A stretch of DNA of 64,000 nucleotides, from assembly GCA_009684525.1 (NCBI GenBank), contig WKKR01000002.1:744001-808000 (forward strand), written 5' to 3'. This document shows, piece by piece, positions 26,191 through 36,354 of the stretch; within the stretch, counting starts at the first letter, position 1, and each line of letters begins with the position of its first letter. Position numbers and translations under genes: made by a program. Source of the DNA: Geobacter sp. (lineage in GTDB: Bacteria > Desulfobacterota > Desulfuromonadia > Geobacterales > DSM-12255). Below the pieces are notes generated by a model. That model saw only the letters and a list, made by a program, of their open reading frames with translations, was not told the DNA's origin and did not search any database.

Positions 26191-28467
26191 ATGCAGCCGA
26201 TCATAACGCAGACCGACAGATGCCGGAAGTGCTACTCCTGTGTCAGGAGCTGTCCGGTCAAGGCGCTCAAGCTGGAGGAAAGTCATACGGAGATCATCTT
26301 CGAGCGGTGCATCGGTTGCGGCAACTGTCTCGGGAACTGCCCGCAGAAGGCAAAGGTGGTCTCGGACAAGATCGGGGTGACCGAGGATTACCTCGCTGAC
26401 GAAACCCCGGTCGTTGCAGTGCTCGGTAGCTCCTTTCCGACCTTCTACCACGCGATCAGCCCCGGCAAGCTGGTTACCGGCCTCAAGAAGCTCGGTTTTG
26501 CCGAGGTGCACGAGGGGGCCTACGGCGCCGAGTTGATCGCCCCAGCCTATGCGCGGGAGCTGGAAACCGCATCTGTCCCGCTCATCTCGTCACACTGCCC
26601 GGCAGTGGTCGACCTGATCGAGCGTCACTATCCCCGCCTCATCGACAACCTGGTCGGCGTCGTCTCACCCATGGTGGCGATGGGCCGCTTCTTGAAGAGC
26701 GTGCACGGACCTGAGCTGAAAGTCATCTATATCAGTTCATGCATAGCCGCAAAATTCGAGATCCAGTCCGAGGATGCCTGCGGCGCTATTGACGTCGTGC
26801 TTACCTATCAGGAGCTGGACGGGATGTTCAAGGGGCGCGGAATCAATCTCTCGGTGCTGACCGAACAGCCGTTCGACGGTATCCAGCCCCACCAGGGGCG
26901 GCTTTTCCCCATTACCGCCGGCTCGTTCCGGGCCTTTTCCATCGCTACCGACCCCTTGGATACGGAGGTCATTGCGGTGACCGGCGAGGCAAACGTCATG
27001 GGGATCATCAGCGACCTTGCTGCGGCGCGGATCACGCCCCGCATCACCGATGTCCGCTTCTGCTACCATGGCTGTATCGGCAGTGCCTGCGAAAACAAGG
27101 AACTCACCGAGTTTTTTAAACGGAAACTGATCATCAACCACTTCAAGAGCGAACTTCCCTATCGTACGGCACCGCACTATCGCGTCGAACGCGAACCGCT
27201 CGATATTTCGCGGACCTTTTCCCGCAAGGACGTGAAGCTGCCGATCCCCAAGGGGGCGGATATCAAGAAGATCCTGCAATCGACCAACAAGTTTACCCGC
27301 AAGGACGAAATGAATTGCCGGGCCTGTGGCTACAAGACGTGCAGGGAGTATGCGGTGGCCGTCTTTCAGGGGCTTGCCAACCTGGAGATGTGTCTCCCGT
27401 TCAACGTGCAGCGTCTGGAGGAGGATCGTGGGCGGCTGATCCAGAAATACGAGCTGGCACGGCGGGAGCTGGACAAGGAATACGGCGACGAATTCATCGT
27501 CGGGAGCGACGGCAGGACCCGCGAGGTAGTGGAGCTGATCAAGCAGGTCGGGCCGACGCCGACAACGGTGCTGATCCGCGGGGAGTCGGGAACCGGCAAG
27601 GAGTTGGCAGCCCGCGCCATCCACCGCTACAGCAGGCGCAACGACAAGCCACTGGTAACTGTGAACTGTACCACCCTGACCGATTCGCTCCTGGAGAGTG
27701 AATTGTTCGGGCACAAAAAAGGTGCGTTTACCGGTTCCGTGGCCGACAAGCAGGGGCTGTTCGAGGCTGCCGATGGCGGCACCATCTTCCTGGATGAGAT
27801 CGGCGATATCACGCCGAAGCTGCAGGCCGAACTGCTGCGGGTGCTCGATACCGGCGAGGTGCGGCCAGTGGGGGGGACCCAGTCGCGCAAGGTCGATGTG
27901 CGCCTGATCGCTGCTACCAACAAGAATCTGGAAGAGGGGATTCGCGAAGGATGGTTCCGCGAGGACCTGTTTTACCGTCTCAATGTCTTTACCATCATCA
28001 TGCCTCCCCTGCGTGAGCGTTCCGAGTCCATACCGCTTCTTGCCCACCATTTTCTGGAAAAGGCACGGAAAAAACTGAACAAAAACATCGAGGCCATCGA
28101 GGAGCGGGCGCTCAAATCGATGATGCAGTACCAGTGGCCCGGCAATATCAGAGAGATGCAGAATATCCTGGAGCGGGCTGCGGTGTTGACCCACGACGAG
28201 GTGATCAAGCTCGGAAACCTGCCGCTGGTTTTTGCCGAGAGTTATGCCGAGGGAGCGGCGGACGTGCCGGATCTCCGCTCATTCAAGAATGAGCGCGAAC
28301 CCCATGTCCTTCGGGTCGAGAAGAAGCTGATTCAGCGTTACCTCGCCGATGCGGGGGGGAATGTCTCCCGTGCCGCGGAGCTCGCCAATATCCCGCGCCG
28401 GACTTTTTACCGTCTCCTGGACAAGCACGGGCTGAAGGGGTGGCGCGACGCCGGTGCGGCCCGTTGA
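26191..28467 (+). CDS. Sigma-54-dependent activator with [FeFe]-hydrogenase-like iron-sulfur sensor
   Basis: 758 residues. Order: two [4Fe-4S] ferredoxin motifs (Cys11/14/17/21 and Cys40/43/46/50), an [FeFe]-hydrogenase large-subunit-like domain (about 70-320), a further Cys cluster (376, 379, 384, 401) like PF04060, an AAA+ sigma-54 domain (Walker A GESGTGKE at 464-471, GAFTGS loop) and a Fis-type helix-turn-helix at the end (GGNVSRAAELANIPRRTFYRLL). In the hydrogenase domain the H-cluster ligand cysteines appear kept (Cys136, 184, 291, 295), but the first Cys of TSCCP is His135 (SSHCP). This suggests sensing rather than catalysis. AAGGAG eight bases before the ATG fixes the start; operators flank the gene. 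Confidence 0.92.
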   Translation: MQPIITQTDRCRKCYSCVRSCPVKALKLEESHTEIIFERCIGCGNCLGNCPQKAKVVSDKIGVTEDYLADETPVVAVLGSSFPTFYHAISPGKLVTGLKKLGFAEVHEGAYGAELIAPAYARELETASVPLISSHCPAVVDLIERHYPRLIDNLVGVVSPMVAMGRFLKSVHGPELKVIYISSCIAAKFEIQSEDACGAIDVVLTYQELDGMFKGRGINLSVLTEQPFDGIQPHQGRLFPITAGSFRAFSIATDPLDTEVIAVTGEANVMGIISDLAAARITPRITDVRFCYHGCIGSACENKELTEFFKRKLIINHFKSELPYRTAPHYRVEREPLDISRTFSRKDVKLPIPKGADIKKILQSTNKFTRKDEMNCRACGYKTCREYAVAVFQGLANLEMCLPFNVQRLEEDRGRLIQKYELARRELDKEYGDEFIVGSDGRTREVVELIKQVGPTPTTVLIRGESGTGKELAARAIHRYSRRNDKPLVTVNCTTLTDSLLESELFGHKKGAFTGSVADKQGLFEAADGGTIFLDEIGDITPKLQAELLRVLDTGEVRPVGGTQSRKVDVRLIAATNKNLEEGIREGWFREDLFYRLNVFTIIMPPLRERSESIPLLAHHFLEKARKKLNKNIEAIEERALKSMMQYQWPGNIREMQNILERAAVLTHDEVIKLGNLPLVFAESYAEGAADVPDLRSFKNEREPHVLRVEKKLIQRYLADAGGNVSRAAELANIPRRTFYRLLDKHGLKGWRDAGAAR

Positions 28468-28528
28468 GTGGGTGCATTCCTGTGCCGTGTGTCAGGTCTG
28501 GCAGGAATGCGTAGTTTTGGCCAGTGCG

Positions 28529-28555
28529 TGCCAAGTGTGGCACACTTTGTATACA
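28529..28555. promoter_or_regulatory. Upstream activating site for the RHH gene
   Basis: TGCCA-AGTG-TGGCA overlaps TGGCACACTTTGTATACA (28538-28555), the exact reverse complement of the 18-base site at 26070. It lies about 110-130 bases before the predicted start at 28667, a normal distance for a sigma-54 enhancer. Confidence 0.7.
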
Positions 28556-28639
28556 TATTCTCAAAGGCTGGCGCAGTAACCCGGAATGCCACTTTAATGA
28601 AGTCGGGCAGTTATGGTGGGTTTCTGTGGTTTGCGAATT

Positions 28640-28655
28640 TGGCATGATTATGGCT
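28640..28655 (+). promoter_or_regulatory. Sigma-54 promoter of the RHH gene
   Basis: TGGCATGATTATGGCT: GG and GC at the required 10-base spacing, with two or three mismatches to TGGCAC-N5-TTGCW. It lies 70 bases before the RHH start codon. Confidence 0.7.
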
Positions 28656-28725
28656 AGAGTAGTAGTCATATGACGTTAACTGGCAATAGACCAAAACACG
28701 AACACAACATAGGAGGATGACGACA

Positions 28726-28908
28726 ATGGGAAGAATGAGGGAAAACCCGCGTTACAATGTGGTGTCGATGCGGATCAGTGACGAGGAGAGGGCTGTACTC
28801 GAAGAGATCATGAGCGTGACGAACAAGAGTGTTTCACAGATCATGCGCGAAGCCATGGAAATGGTAAAAATGCGGATCAATCCGGAGTTCAGCAAGAAAG
28901 CTGCCTGA
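28726..28908 (+). CDS. Small ribbon-helix-helix DNA-binding protein
   Basis: 60 residues. A beta strand (YNVVSMRIS) followed by two helices (DEERAVLEEIMSVTN and SVSQIMREAMEMV) is the Arc/CopG pattern; such proteins bind DNA as dimers of the strand. The start is the ATG nine bases after AGGAGG; another ATG touching the AGGAGG is less likely. It has its own sigma-54 promoter and upstream site, so it is probably a target of the hydrogenase-like activator, and could feed back on the same operators. No toxin gene accompanies it. Confidence 0.78.
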   Translation: MGRMRENPRYNVVSMRISDEERAVLEEIMSVTNKSVSQIMREAMEMVKMRINPEFSKKAA

Positions 28909-28928
28909 TCGCAGCCGGACTCATGCAC

Positions 28929-28958
28929 CACAAAAGGCCGCTTACGCGGCCTTTTGTG
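28929..28958. terminator. Bidirectional intrinsic terminator between RHH gene and cysS
   Basis: CACAAAAGGCCGC pairs perfectly with GCGGCCTTTTGTG around loop TTAC. It lies between convergent genes and can serve both. Confidence 0.9.
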
Positions 28959-28981
28959 CATCTGCAGAGAAAAGCGCCCTG

Positions 28982-30451
<1,470 letters not shown>

Positions 30452-30513
30452 AGGAGATACCTCGTAGTGGGATTACTCTGGATTCGGCCGCAGAGCGCTG
30501 CCGGAATCATGAA

Positions 30514-32187
30514 TCAGCGTTTGGTCCAGGAGTCGCGCAGGGTAACGGTTCTGTTGAAAACCGGCGAAGCGGGCGTGGAGTCCTTCAAGTCGACGCAGAA
30601 GTAGCCGCTGCGCTCGAACTGGAAGCGCTGCTCGACCGCGGCTGTCTTCAGGGATGGTTCCAGTTTGCAGTCGGTCAGGATCTCCACCGAGTCCGGGTTG
30701 ATCTGCTGCTTCCAGTCGTCGCCGCTCGGGTTCGGCTGAGCGAACAGGCGGTCATAGAGCCGGATTTCGGCGTCCAGGGCATGGGACGCCGAGACCCAGT
30801 GAATCACCCCCTTGACCTTCCGCTCGGCGCCGGGCAGGCCGCTCTTTGTTTCCGGGTCATAGGTGCAGCGCACCTCCACCACGTTTCCTGCCCCGTCCTT
30901 GACGCACTCGGTGCAGCGGATGATGTAGGCTGCCCGAAGCCGGACCTCCTGGCCCGGCGAGAGCCGCTTGAACCCTTTTACCGGCTCTTCCATGAAATCG
31001 TCCCGTTCTATCCAGAGTTCGCGGGAAAAGGGGACCGTCCTGGTTCCCATCTCTGCATTCTGGGGGTGGTTGGCCACAATGAACTCTTCATCTTCCCCTG
31101 CGGGATAGTTTTCGATGACCAGCTTCAGGGGGCGCAACACCGCCATTGCCCGTGGTGCCCTTTCGTTCAGGTCTTCGCGGACAGATTCCTCCAAGATGCT
31201 CATGTCGATCCAGCTGTCGCTCCGGCCGACGCCGATCCGCTCGCAGAAGGTGCGGATCGATTCCGGGGTATAGCCCCGTCGACGCAGACCGACCAGGGTC
31301 GGCATGCGCGGGTCGTCCCAACCGCTGACGTCCCTGTCCTGAACCAGCTGCATCAGCTTGCGCTTGCTCATGACCGTATAGGACAGGTTGAGACGGGAGA
31401 ATTCGTACTGCCGCGGCTGGTGGGGCACTGGCAGGTTATTGAGCAGCCATTCGTAGAGCGGGCGATGGTCCTCGAACTCCAGGGTGCAGATGGAGTGGGT
31501 GATTCCCTCGATGGCGTCGGACTGGCCGTGGGCGAAGTCGTACATCGGGTAGATGCACCATGCATCGCCGGTATGGGGGTGGCTGGCATGGAGGATACGG
31601 TACAGTACCGGGTCGCGCAGGTTTATGTTGGGGGAGGCCATGTCGATCCTGGCCCTGAGAACCTTGGCACCATCGGCGAACTCACCGGACCGCATCCGAC
31701 GGAACAGATCCAGGTTCTCTTCTGCCGATCTGTTCCGATAGGGGCTCTCCGTGCCTGGTTCGGTCAGGGTGCCGCGGTGCTGGCGGATCTCTTCGGCAGT
31801 CAGATCGTCCACGTAGGCTTTCCCTGCCGTGATCAGGTGCTCGGCCCACTGGTAGAGCTGCTCGAAATAGTTCGACGCATAGTAGAGGTGCTCGCCCCAG
31901 TCGAATCCGAGCCAGTGGACACTCTCCTTGATCGACTCGGTGAACTCCACGTCTTCCTTGGCCGGGTTGGTGTCGTCGAAACGGAGGTGACAACGCCCGT
32001 TGAAGTCGCGGGCCAGGCCGAAGTTGAGACAGATCGACTTGGCGTGACCGATATGGAGGTAACCGTTTGGCTCGGGAGGAAAGCGGGTGATGATGGTGGT
32101 GTGCTTTCCTGAAGCGAGGTCTGCCTCGACGATCTGGCGCAGGAAGTTGGTGGGGGTGACGGTCTCTTTTTCGGGTGCATCTGACAT
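30514..32187 (-). CDS. glnS: Glutaminyl-tRNA synthetase
   Basis: 557 residues, the bacterial GlnRS size. Motifs: [17 protein letters not shown] and the KMSKS-equivalent [11 protein letters not shown]. The C-terminal beta-barrel anticodon region is complete (ends [15 protein letters not shown]). Because GatA and GatB are also encoded here, the amidotransferase probably serves Asn-tRNA (or both), while GlnRS charges tRNA-Gln directly. The gene follows ispF by 12 bases. Confidence 0.98.
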   Translation of the reverse strand: MSDAPEKETVTPTNFLRQIVEADLASGKHTTIITRFPPEPNGYLHIGHAKSICLNFGLARDFNGRCHLRFDDTNPAKEDVEFTESIKESVHWLGFDWGEHLYYASNYFEQLYQWAEHLITAGKAYVDDLTAEEIRQHRGTLTEPGTESPYRNRSAEENLDLFRRMRSGEFADGAKVLRARIDMASPNINLRDPVLYRILHASHPHTGDAWCIYPMYDFAHGQSDAIEGITHSICTLEFEDHRPLYEWLLNNLPVPHQPRQYEFSRLNLSYTVMSKRKLMQLVQDRDVSGWDDPRMPTLVGLRRRGYTPESIRTFCERIGVGRSDSWIDMSILEESVREDLNERAPRAMAVLRPLKLVIENYPAGEDEEFIVANHPQNAEMGTRTVPFSRELWIERDDFMEEPVKGFKRLSPGQEVRLRAAYIIRCTECVKDGAGNVVEVRCTYDPETKSGLPGAERKVKGVIHWVSASHALDAEIRLYDRLFAQPNPSGDDWKQQINPDSVEILTDCKLEPSLKTAAVEQRFQFERSGYFCVDLKDSTPASPVFNRTVTLRDSWTKR

Positions 32188-32199
32188 GGTATGCCTCGT

Positions 32200-32679
32200 T
32201 CAGTGGGGTGACGGCATCATCAATGCGACGGCATGAGCGGCGATTCCCTCGCCGCGGCCGCAGAAGCCGAGTTCCTCGGTAGTGGTCGCCTTCACGTTGA
32301 CCCGGTCCACCCCGGCTGCCAGGACCCTGGCGATATTTTCCCGCATCCGGGGGATATGGGGTGCCATCTTGGGCCGCTGGGCCACAATGGTGGCGTCGAG
32401 ATTGCCGAGCTGGTACCCCTTTTCACGGGCCAGATTCCCCACGTGCTCAAGGAGTTTCAGGCTGTCGGCCCCCTTGTAGCGGGGGTCGGTGTCGGGGAAA
32501 TGCTTGCCGATGTCACCTTCGCCAATGGCGCCGAGGATGGCGTCGGCGATGGCGTGGAGCAGGACGTCGGCGTCGGAGTGGCCGAGCAGCCCCTTTTCCC
32601 AGGGGATATCCACCCCGCCCATGATCAGCCTGCGTCCTTCGACCAGGCGATGGACATCGTAGCCATGTCCGATCCGCAT
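32200..32679 (-). CDS. ispF: 2-C-methyl-D-erythritol 2,4-cyclodiphosphate synthase
   Basis: 159 residues, typical. Metal ligands lie in [11 protein letters not shown] (Asp and His) and [14 protein letters not shown]; the family end motif [19 protein letters not shown] is present. It performs the cyclisation step of the MEP isoprenoid pathway. Starts 3 bases after the ispD stop, so translation is probably coupled. Confidence 0.98.
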   Translation of the reverse strand: MRIGHGYDVHRLVEGRRLIMGGVDIPWEKGLLGHSDADVLLHAIADAILGAIGEGDIGKHFPDTDPRYKGADSLKLLEHVGNLAREKGYQLGNLDATIVAQRPKMAPHIPRMRENIARVLAAGVDRVNVKATTTEELGFCGRGEGIAAHAVALMMPSPH

Positions 32680-32682
32680 GCG

Positions 32683-33387
32683 TTACTCCTCTTTCGTCTC
32701 CCTGGCCCGCAAAAAAGCTTCGGCCAGGATCATGTCTTCGGGGGTCGTAATCTTGATGTTCCGGTAGTCGCCCATGACGACCTTGACCTCTTTGCCGAGC
32801 CGCTCCACCAGCGAGGTGTCGTCCGTGCCCAGGACCTCCTCGGTTGCGGCTCGCTCGTGGGCGTCGCGGATGATCCCGTAGCGGAAGGCCTGTGGAGTCT
32901 GGGCCTGCCAGAGGTTCGCGCGGGGCGGTGTTTCCCGGATCGTCCCGTCGACAACCACCTTGATGGTATCCTTGACCGGCACCGCCACCAGGGCGCCGTC
33001 GGCTTGCAGGGCAACGTCGATGGACCGTTCGATGATCTCTGCCGTGACAAAGGGGCGAACGCCGTCGTGAATCAGGACCACATCGTCGTCGGCCGGGGAG
33101 ACGACGGCGCGCAGACCGTTGAGTACCGAATGCTGGCGCTCAGCGCCGCCGGGCACAATGGCCCTGACTTTGGCAAAGCCGTGCGCCTCCACAACCTCGC
33201 TCCGGCAGTAGGGGATCTCATCCAGGGGAGAGATGACGTAGATCTCGTCCACCAGCGGGGATGAGTCGAAGACTGCTATGGTGTGCGCAACGATGGGAAT
33301 GCCGGCAACAAGGAGGTACTGCTTGTTGATACCGGCGCCCATCCGTTTTCCCATGCCGGCGGCCGGGATCAGGGCTATGACCTTCAT
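32683..33387 (-). CDS. ispD: 2-C-methyl-D-erythritol 4-phosphate cytidylyltransferase
   Basis: 234 residues. The nucleotide-binding loop [21 protein letters not shown], the IHDGVRPFV motif and [11 protein letters not shown] fit IspD. It transfers CMP to methylerythritol phosphate in the MEP pathway. First gene of ispD-ispF-glnS-cysS. The 258 bases upstream, up to the GntR gene, hold no gene or clear site that I can see. Confidence 0.97.
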   Translation of the reverse strand: MKVIALIPAAGMGKRMGAGINKQYLLVAGIPIVAHTIAVFDSSPLVDEIYVISPLDEIPYCRSEVVEAHGFAKVRAIVPGGAERQHSVLNGLRAVVSPADDDVVLIHDGVRPFVTAEIIERSIDVALQADGALVAVPVKDTIKVVVDGTIRETPPRANLWQAQTPQAFRYGIIRDAHERAATEEVLGTDDTSLVERLGKEVKVVMGDYRNIKITTPEDMILAEAFLRARETKEE

Positions 33388-33645
33388 GCTCCGTCCTTAC
33401 GGAAGGGGTTACCGAAAAATCGGCCAATTATAGGGATATTGAGAGAAAAAGGCCAGTCAAAATATGGGAGTTGGCGTTGGACTCTTCTGTCAGGCAGCGT
33501 CTGCTGGCCCACGAGGCGGTTTTTGCGGCAGGGGAATGTTGTGCAGGGCTGTAGAGGGGCTCTTCCGGGTCGTGAAAGAGAGTCTGGGCAGAGGCAAGCC
33601 GTGGGGCAGGGTGGAGGTGTGTGCGTCTGCTCGTGGTGTCGGGGA

Positions 33646-34353
33646 TCAGAGATCCATGTGCATCATTGCATTTCTTTCCGAAGGCTTCAGGGAAGCGCTC
33701 ATGTCGCCGGTCTGCGTAAGTACTCTGCCGCCATATTCCGCGGTCTTACGGACCAGTTTTTCCGCCATGGCCGGATTTTTTCTTCTGAACGCCTCGATGA
33801 TCTTTTCGTGTTCCTGCGCCGAAACCTTCATGCGGCCGGGGAGGCTTAAGGAGGCGAGGCGGAGGCGCTGGAACTTGCTGACCAGGCTGGCGATCATGTC
33901 GCAGAGCTTATCGTTGCTGGCAGCTTTGATGAACAGGTCGTGAAAATCGTTATGCACCTTGAAGAACTGTTTCACGTCGGAGTCTTCGGCAAGCTGGAAC
34001 AGTTTGGCATTGATGGCTTCCAGTTTGTCGATCTCTTTGGCGCTGAGATTCTGGCACGCCTTGCGGGCCGCATATCCCTCCAGGATGCTCTTGATGGCAT
34101 AGAACTCTTCCACGTCCTTCTGGGAAAAGGAGGTAACCACCGCGCCCTTGCGGGGGATGACGGTAAGGTACCCTTCTGATTCGAGCTGCCGGAATGCCTC
34201 CCTGATAGGGGTGCGGCTGATGCCGAATCGTTCGGCAAGTTCCGGTTCGGCAACCTTTTCCCCGGGCTTGAGTGCCCCTTTGACAATGGCGTCGCGGATA
34301 GTCTCCAGTATCCGTTCGCGCAACGTAAGGTGCTTTTCGATATTTCTTTTCAT
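33646..34353 (-). CDS. GntR-family regulator, FadR/FCD subgroup
   Basis: 235 residues. N-terminal winged helix (LRERILETIRDAIVKG, ELAERFGISRTPIREAFRQLESEGYL) and a C-terminal all-helical FCD ligand domain (about 90-220) with the metal-ligand type residues in NDFHDLFI. Start is the ATG nine bases after AGGAG. Such regulators respond to small organic acids. A perfect TGTATAC-A-GTATACA palindrome in the divergent spacer is the likely autoregulatory site and may also affect the potassium channel gene. Target pathway unknown. Confidence 0.92.
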   Translation of the reverse strand: MKRNIEKHLTLRERILETIRDAIVKGALKPGEKVAEPELAERFGISRTPIREAFRQLESEGYLTVIPRKGAVVTSFSQKDVEEFYAIKSILEGYAARKACQNLSAKEIDKLEAINAKLFQLAEDSDVKQFFKVHNDFHDLFIKAASNDKLCDMIASLVSKFQRLRLASLSLPGRMKVSAQEHEKIIEAFRRKNPAMAEKLVRKTAEYGGRVLTQTGDMSASLKPSERNAMMHMDL

Positions 34354-34385
34354 TATCTTTTTCTCCTGAGCACAGTTAGGCGAAT

Positions 34386-34400
34386 TGTATACAGTATACA
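34386..34400. promoter_or_regulatory. Probable GntR operator
   Basis: TGTATACAGTATACA is a perfect palindrome around a central A, 33 bases upstream of the GntR start codon and within the divergent spacer. FadR-type regulators commonly bind short palindromes of this kind. Confidence 0.65.
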
Positions 34401-34519
34401 TGATTTGTCAAGAAATACGACGAACTCCCTTGAAAACAGCGGTGTCGCAGGCTGTCGTGACGGCAATCGGCTTGCAATTTACCCTATGCGATAGTAAGCT
34501 TTGCCGGAAGGAGCGGCCG

Positions 34520-35578
34520 GTGGATCCTGTACGACACCTGAAGATATCGATTACTGTCCTGGGAGTCTTGGTGACCCTGGGAGTGGTGGGTTTCATGTCC
34601 ATTGAGGGGTGGCGGTTTCTCGATGCCCTCTACATGACTACCATTACCCTTGGTACGGTCGGTTTCAGGGAGGTGCACGATCTCTCCGACAGCGGCAAGA
34701 TCTTCACCATGATCCTGATCGTCTTCGGGGTGAGCGTACTCGGTTACATCGTGGGGAGTCTTGCCCAGATCATGTTCGAGGGGCAGCTGCAACGCTTTAT
34801 CGGGAGGAAGAAAGTGGAAAAGATGATAGAAGCCCTTGCCGATCACTACATCATCTGCGGGTACGGGCGGATGGGATCGCTCATCTGCAGGGAGTTTGCA
34901 GCCAAGCCGCTCCCCTTCGTTGTGGTGGAAAAGACCTCCGAGATTGCCGAAAAGCTCAAGGAGGAAGGGTATCTCTATATGCACGGCGACGCCACCGACG
35001 ACGAGACCCTGCTGCGCGCCGGCATCAAGCGCGCCAAAGGGCTCATATCGGTGGTCACCTCCGACACCGAGAACGTCTACATTACCTTGACCGCCCGAGG
35101 TCTCAATCCCGAACTCTACATCCTGGCCCGTTCCGGTGAGGAAGGGTCGGAGATCAAGCTGAAGCGGGCCGGGGCCAACAAGGTGGTTTCACCCTATCTC
35201 ATCGGTGGGAGCAGGATGGCGCAGGCGATACTCCGCCCCAACGTGGTGGATTTCATCGAGATCGCCACCGGCCGCGAGCATCTCGACCTGCAGATGGAGG
35301 AACTGGAAATCCCCCCCAACTCGCGGTTTGTCGGCGAGACCCTGGTCAGCTCGGGATTCCGCAAGGAAACCGGCGTCATCATCATCGGCATCAAGAAAAA
35401 GATCGGCAAAATGATATTCAATCCCCACTCCCAGACCAAGCTGGAAGCGCGCGACACCCTCATCATCCTCGGCGAGCCGACGGCCATCGACAAGCTGGAG
35501 CAGCTGTTCGGCCGTTCTCCCAGTGACGAGGAAGTGAAAAACAAACAGAAGAAGGAGCACGGACGTTCCCATGACTAA
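34520..35578 (+). CDS. Two-helix potassium channel with RCK (TrkA-N/TrkA-C) domain
   Basis: 352 residues from a GTG with AAGGAG six bases upstream. Two membrane helices (ITVLGVLVTLGVVGFM; FTMILIVFGVSVLGYIVGSL) flank a pore loop TTITLGTVGFREVH, whose filter TVGF departs from the usual TVGYG. Then the RCK Rossmann domain (HYIICGYGRMGSLICREF, acidic end of strand 2) and RCK-C. It should be a ligand-gated K+ channel. The stop overlaps the ATG of the next gene. The longer frame upstream crosses the GntR operator and is not credible. Confidence 0.85.
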   Translation: MDPVRHLKISITVLGVLVTLGVVGFMSIEGWRFLDALYMTTITLGTVGFREVHDLSDSGKIFTMILIVFGVSVLGYIVGSLAQIMFEGQLQRFIGRKKVEKMIEALADHYIICGYGRMGSLICREFAAKPLPFVVVEKTSEIAEKLKEEGYLYMHGDATDDETLLRAGIKRAKGLISVVTSDTENVYITLTARGLNPELYILARSGEEGSEIKLKRAGANKVVSPYLIGGSRMAQAILRPNVVDFIEIATGREHLDLQMEELEIPPNSRFVGETLVSSGFRKETGVIIIGIKKKIGKMIFNPHSQTKLEARDTLIILGEPTAIDKLEQLFGRSPSDEEVKNKQKKEHGRSHD

Positions 35579-36344
35579 CCTGGTATGTGCACATGTCCCC
35601 TATCCCTATCTCGCCCAGCACCTCGACTTTATCCTGGAGCAGCGGATCAATCCCGAGGTTTTCCTGAACGGCGATGCCCTGGACAGCCTGGTTGTGGAAG
35701 AGCTGGCGAGCATAGCCGACGCCCTGCATGCCAGCGGCCTCAGGACCACCATACATGCGCCGTTCATGGATCTGAATCCCGGTTCTCCCGAGCCGCTCAT
35801 CCGGCAGGTCACGGCCCGGCGCTTCGAGCAGGTGCTGGATGCGGCGGAGATCCTCAAACCGGTTGTGATGGTCTTCCATCCGGGGTATGACCGCTGGCGT
35901 TATGGCGACAGCCAGGATACCTGGCTCGGCAACTGCATCGACTCCTTCCGTCGGGTCCTGGAGCGGGCGGAGGGAATCGGCTGCACCATTGCCGTGGAGA
36001 ACATCTTCGAGGAAGAACCGTCCACCCTCAGGGGGCTGCTCGATGCCTTCAACCTGCCGAACCTGCGCCACTGTTTCGATGTTGGGCACTGGAACCTGTT
36101 TCACAAGGTGGGGATGGAGGAGTGGTTTGCCCAGCTCGGCTCATATATTGCCGAGGTGCATATCCATGACAACCATGGGACGCGCGATGAGCACCTCCCC
36201 ATCGGCGACGGCGATATCGACTTCGATCTCTTTTTCAGCCTCATGCGCCAGTATGCGCCTGACGCGGTCTACACCATAGAGGCGCACAGCCGGGAAAAGG
36301 TGGCGCTTGCCATGAGCCGGCTGCTCAAGCATCTGGGCGGCTGA
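35571..36344 (+). CDS. Sugar phosphate isomerase/epimerase-like TIM-barrel protein
   Basis: 257 residues of the xylose-isomerase-like / AP-endonuclease-2 fold. Expected metal-site residues are visible: His in TIHAPFMDL, Glu in IAVENIFEEE, Asp and His in HCFDVGHWNLFH, His pair in EVHIHDNHGTRDEHLPIGDGDIDF (abridged), and Glu in YTIEAHS. It may isomerise a sugar or be a DNA-repair-like enzyme; the substrate cannot be inferred. Overlaps the channel gene by 8 bases. Confidence 0.82.
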   Translation: MTNLVCAHVPYPYLAQHLDFILEQRINPEVFLNGDALDSLVVEELASIADALHASGLRTTIHAPFMDLNPGSPEPLIRQVTARRFEQVLDAAEILKPVVMVFHPGYDRWRYGDSQDTWLGNCIDSFRRVLERAEGIGCTIAVENIFEEEPSTLRGLLDAFNLPNLRHCFDVGHWNLFHKVGMEEWFAQLGSYIAEVHIHDNHGTRDEHLPIGDGDIDFDLFFSLMRQYAPDAVYTIEAHSREKVALAMSRLLKHLGG

Positions 36345-36354
36345 TAGGGGTCGA

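Noticed and set aside
33388-33645. Plus-strand frames between ispD and the GntR gene
   Set aside because: Low-complexity Gly/Arg-rich translations antisense to or overlapping the GntR gene, with no ribosome site.
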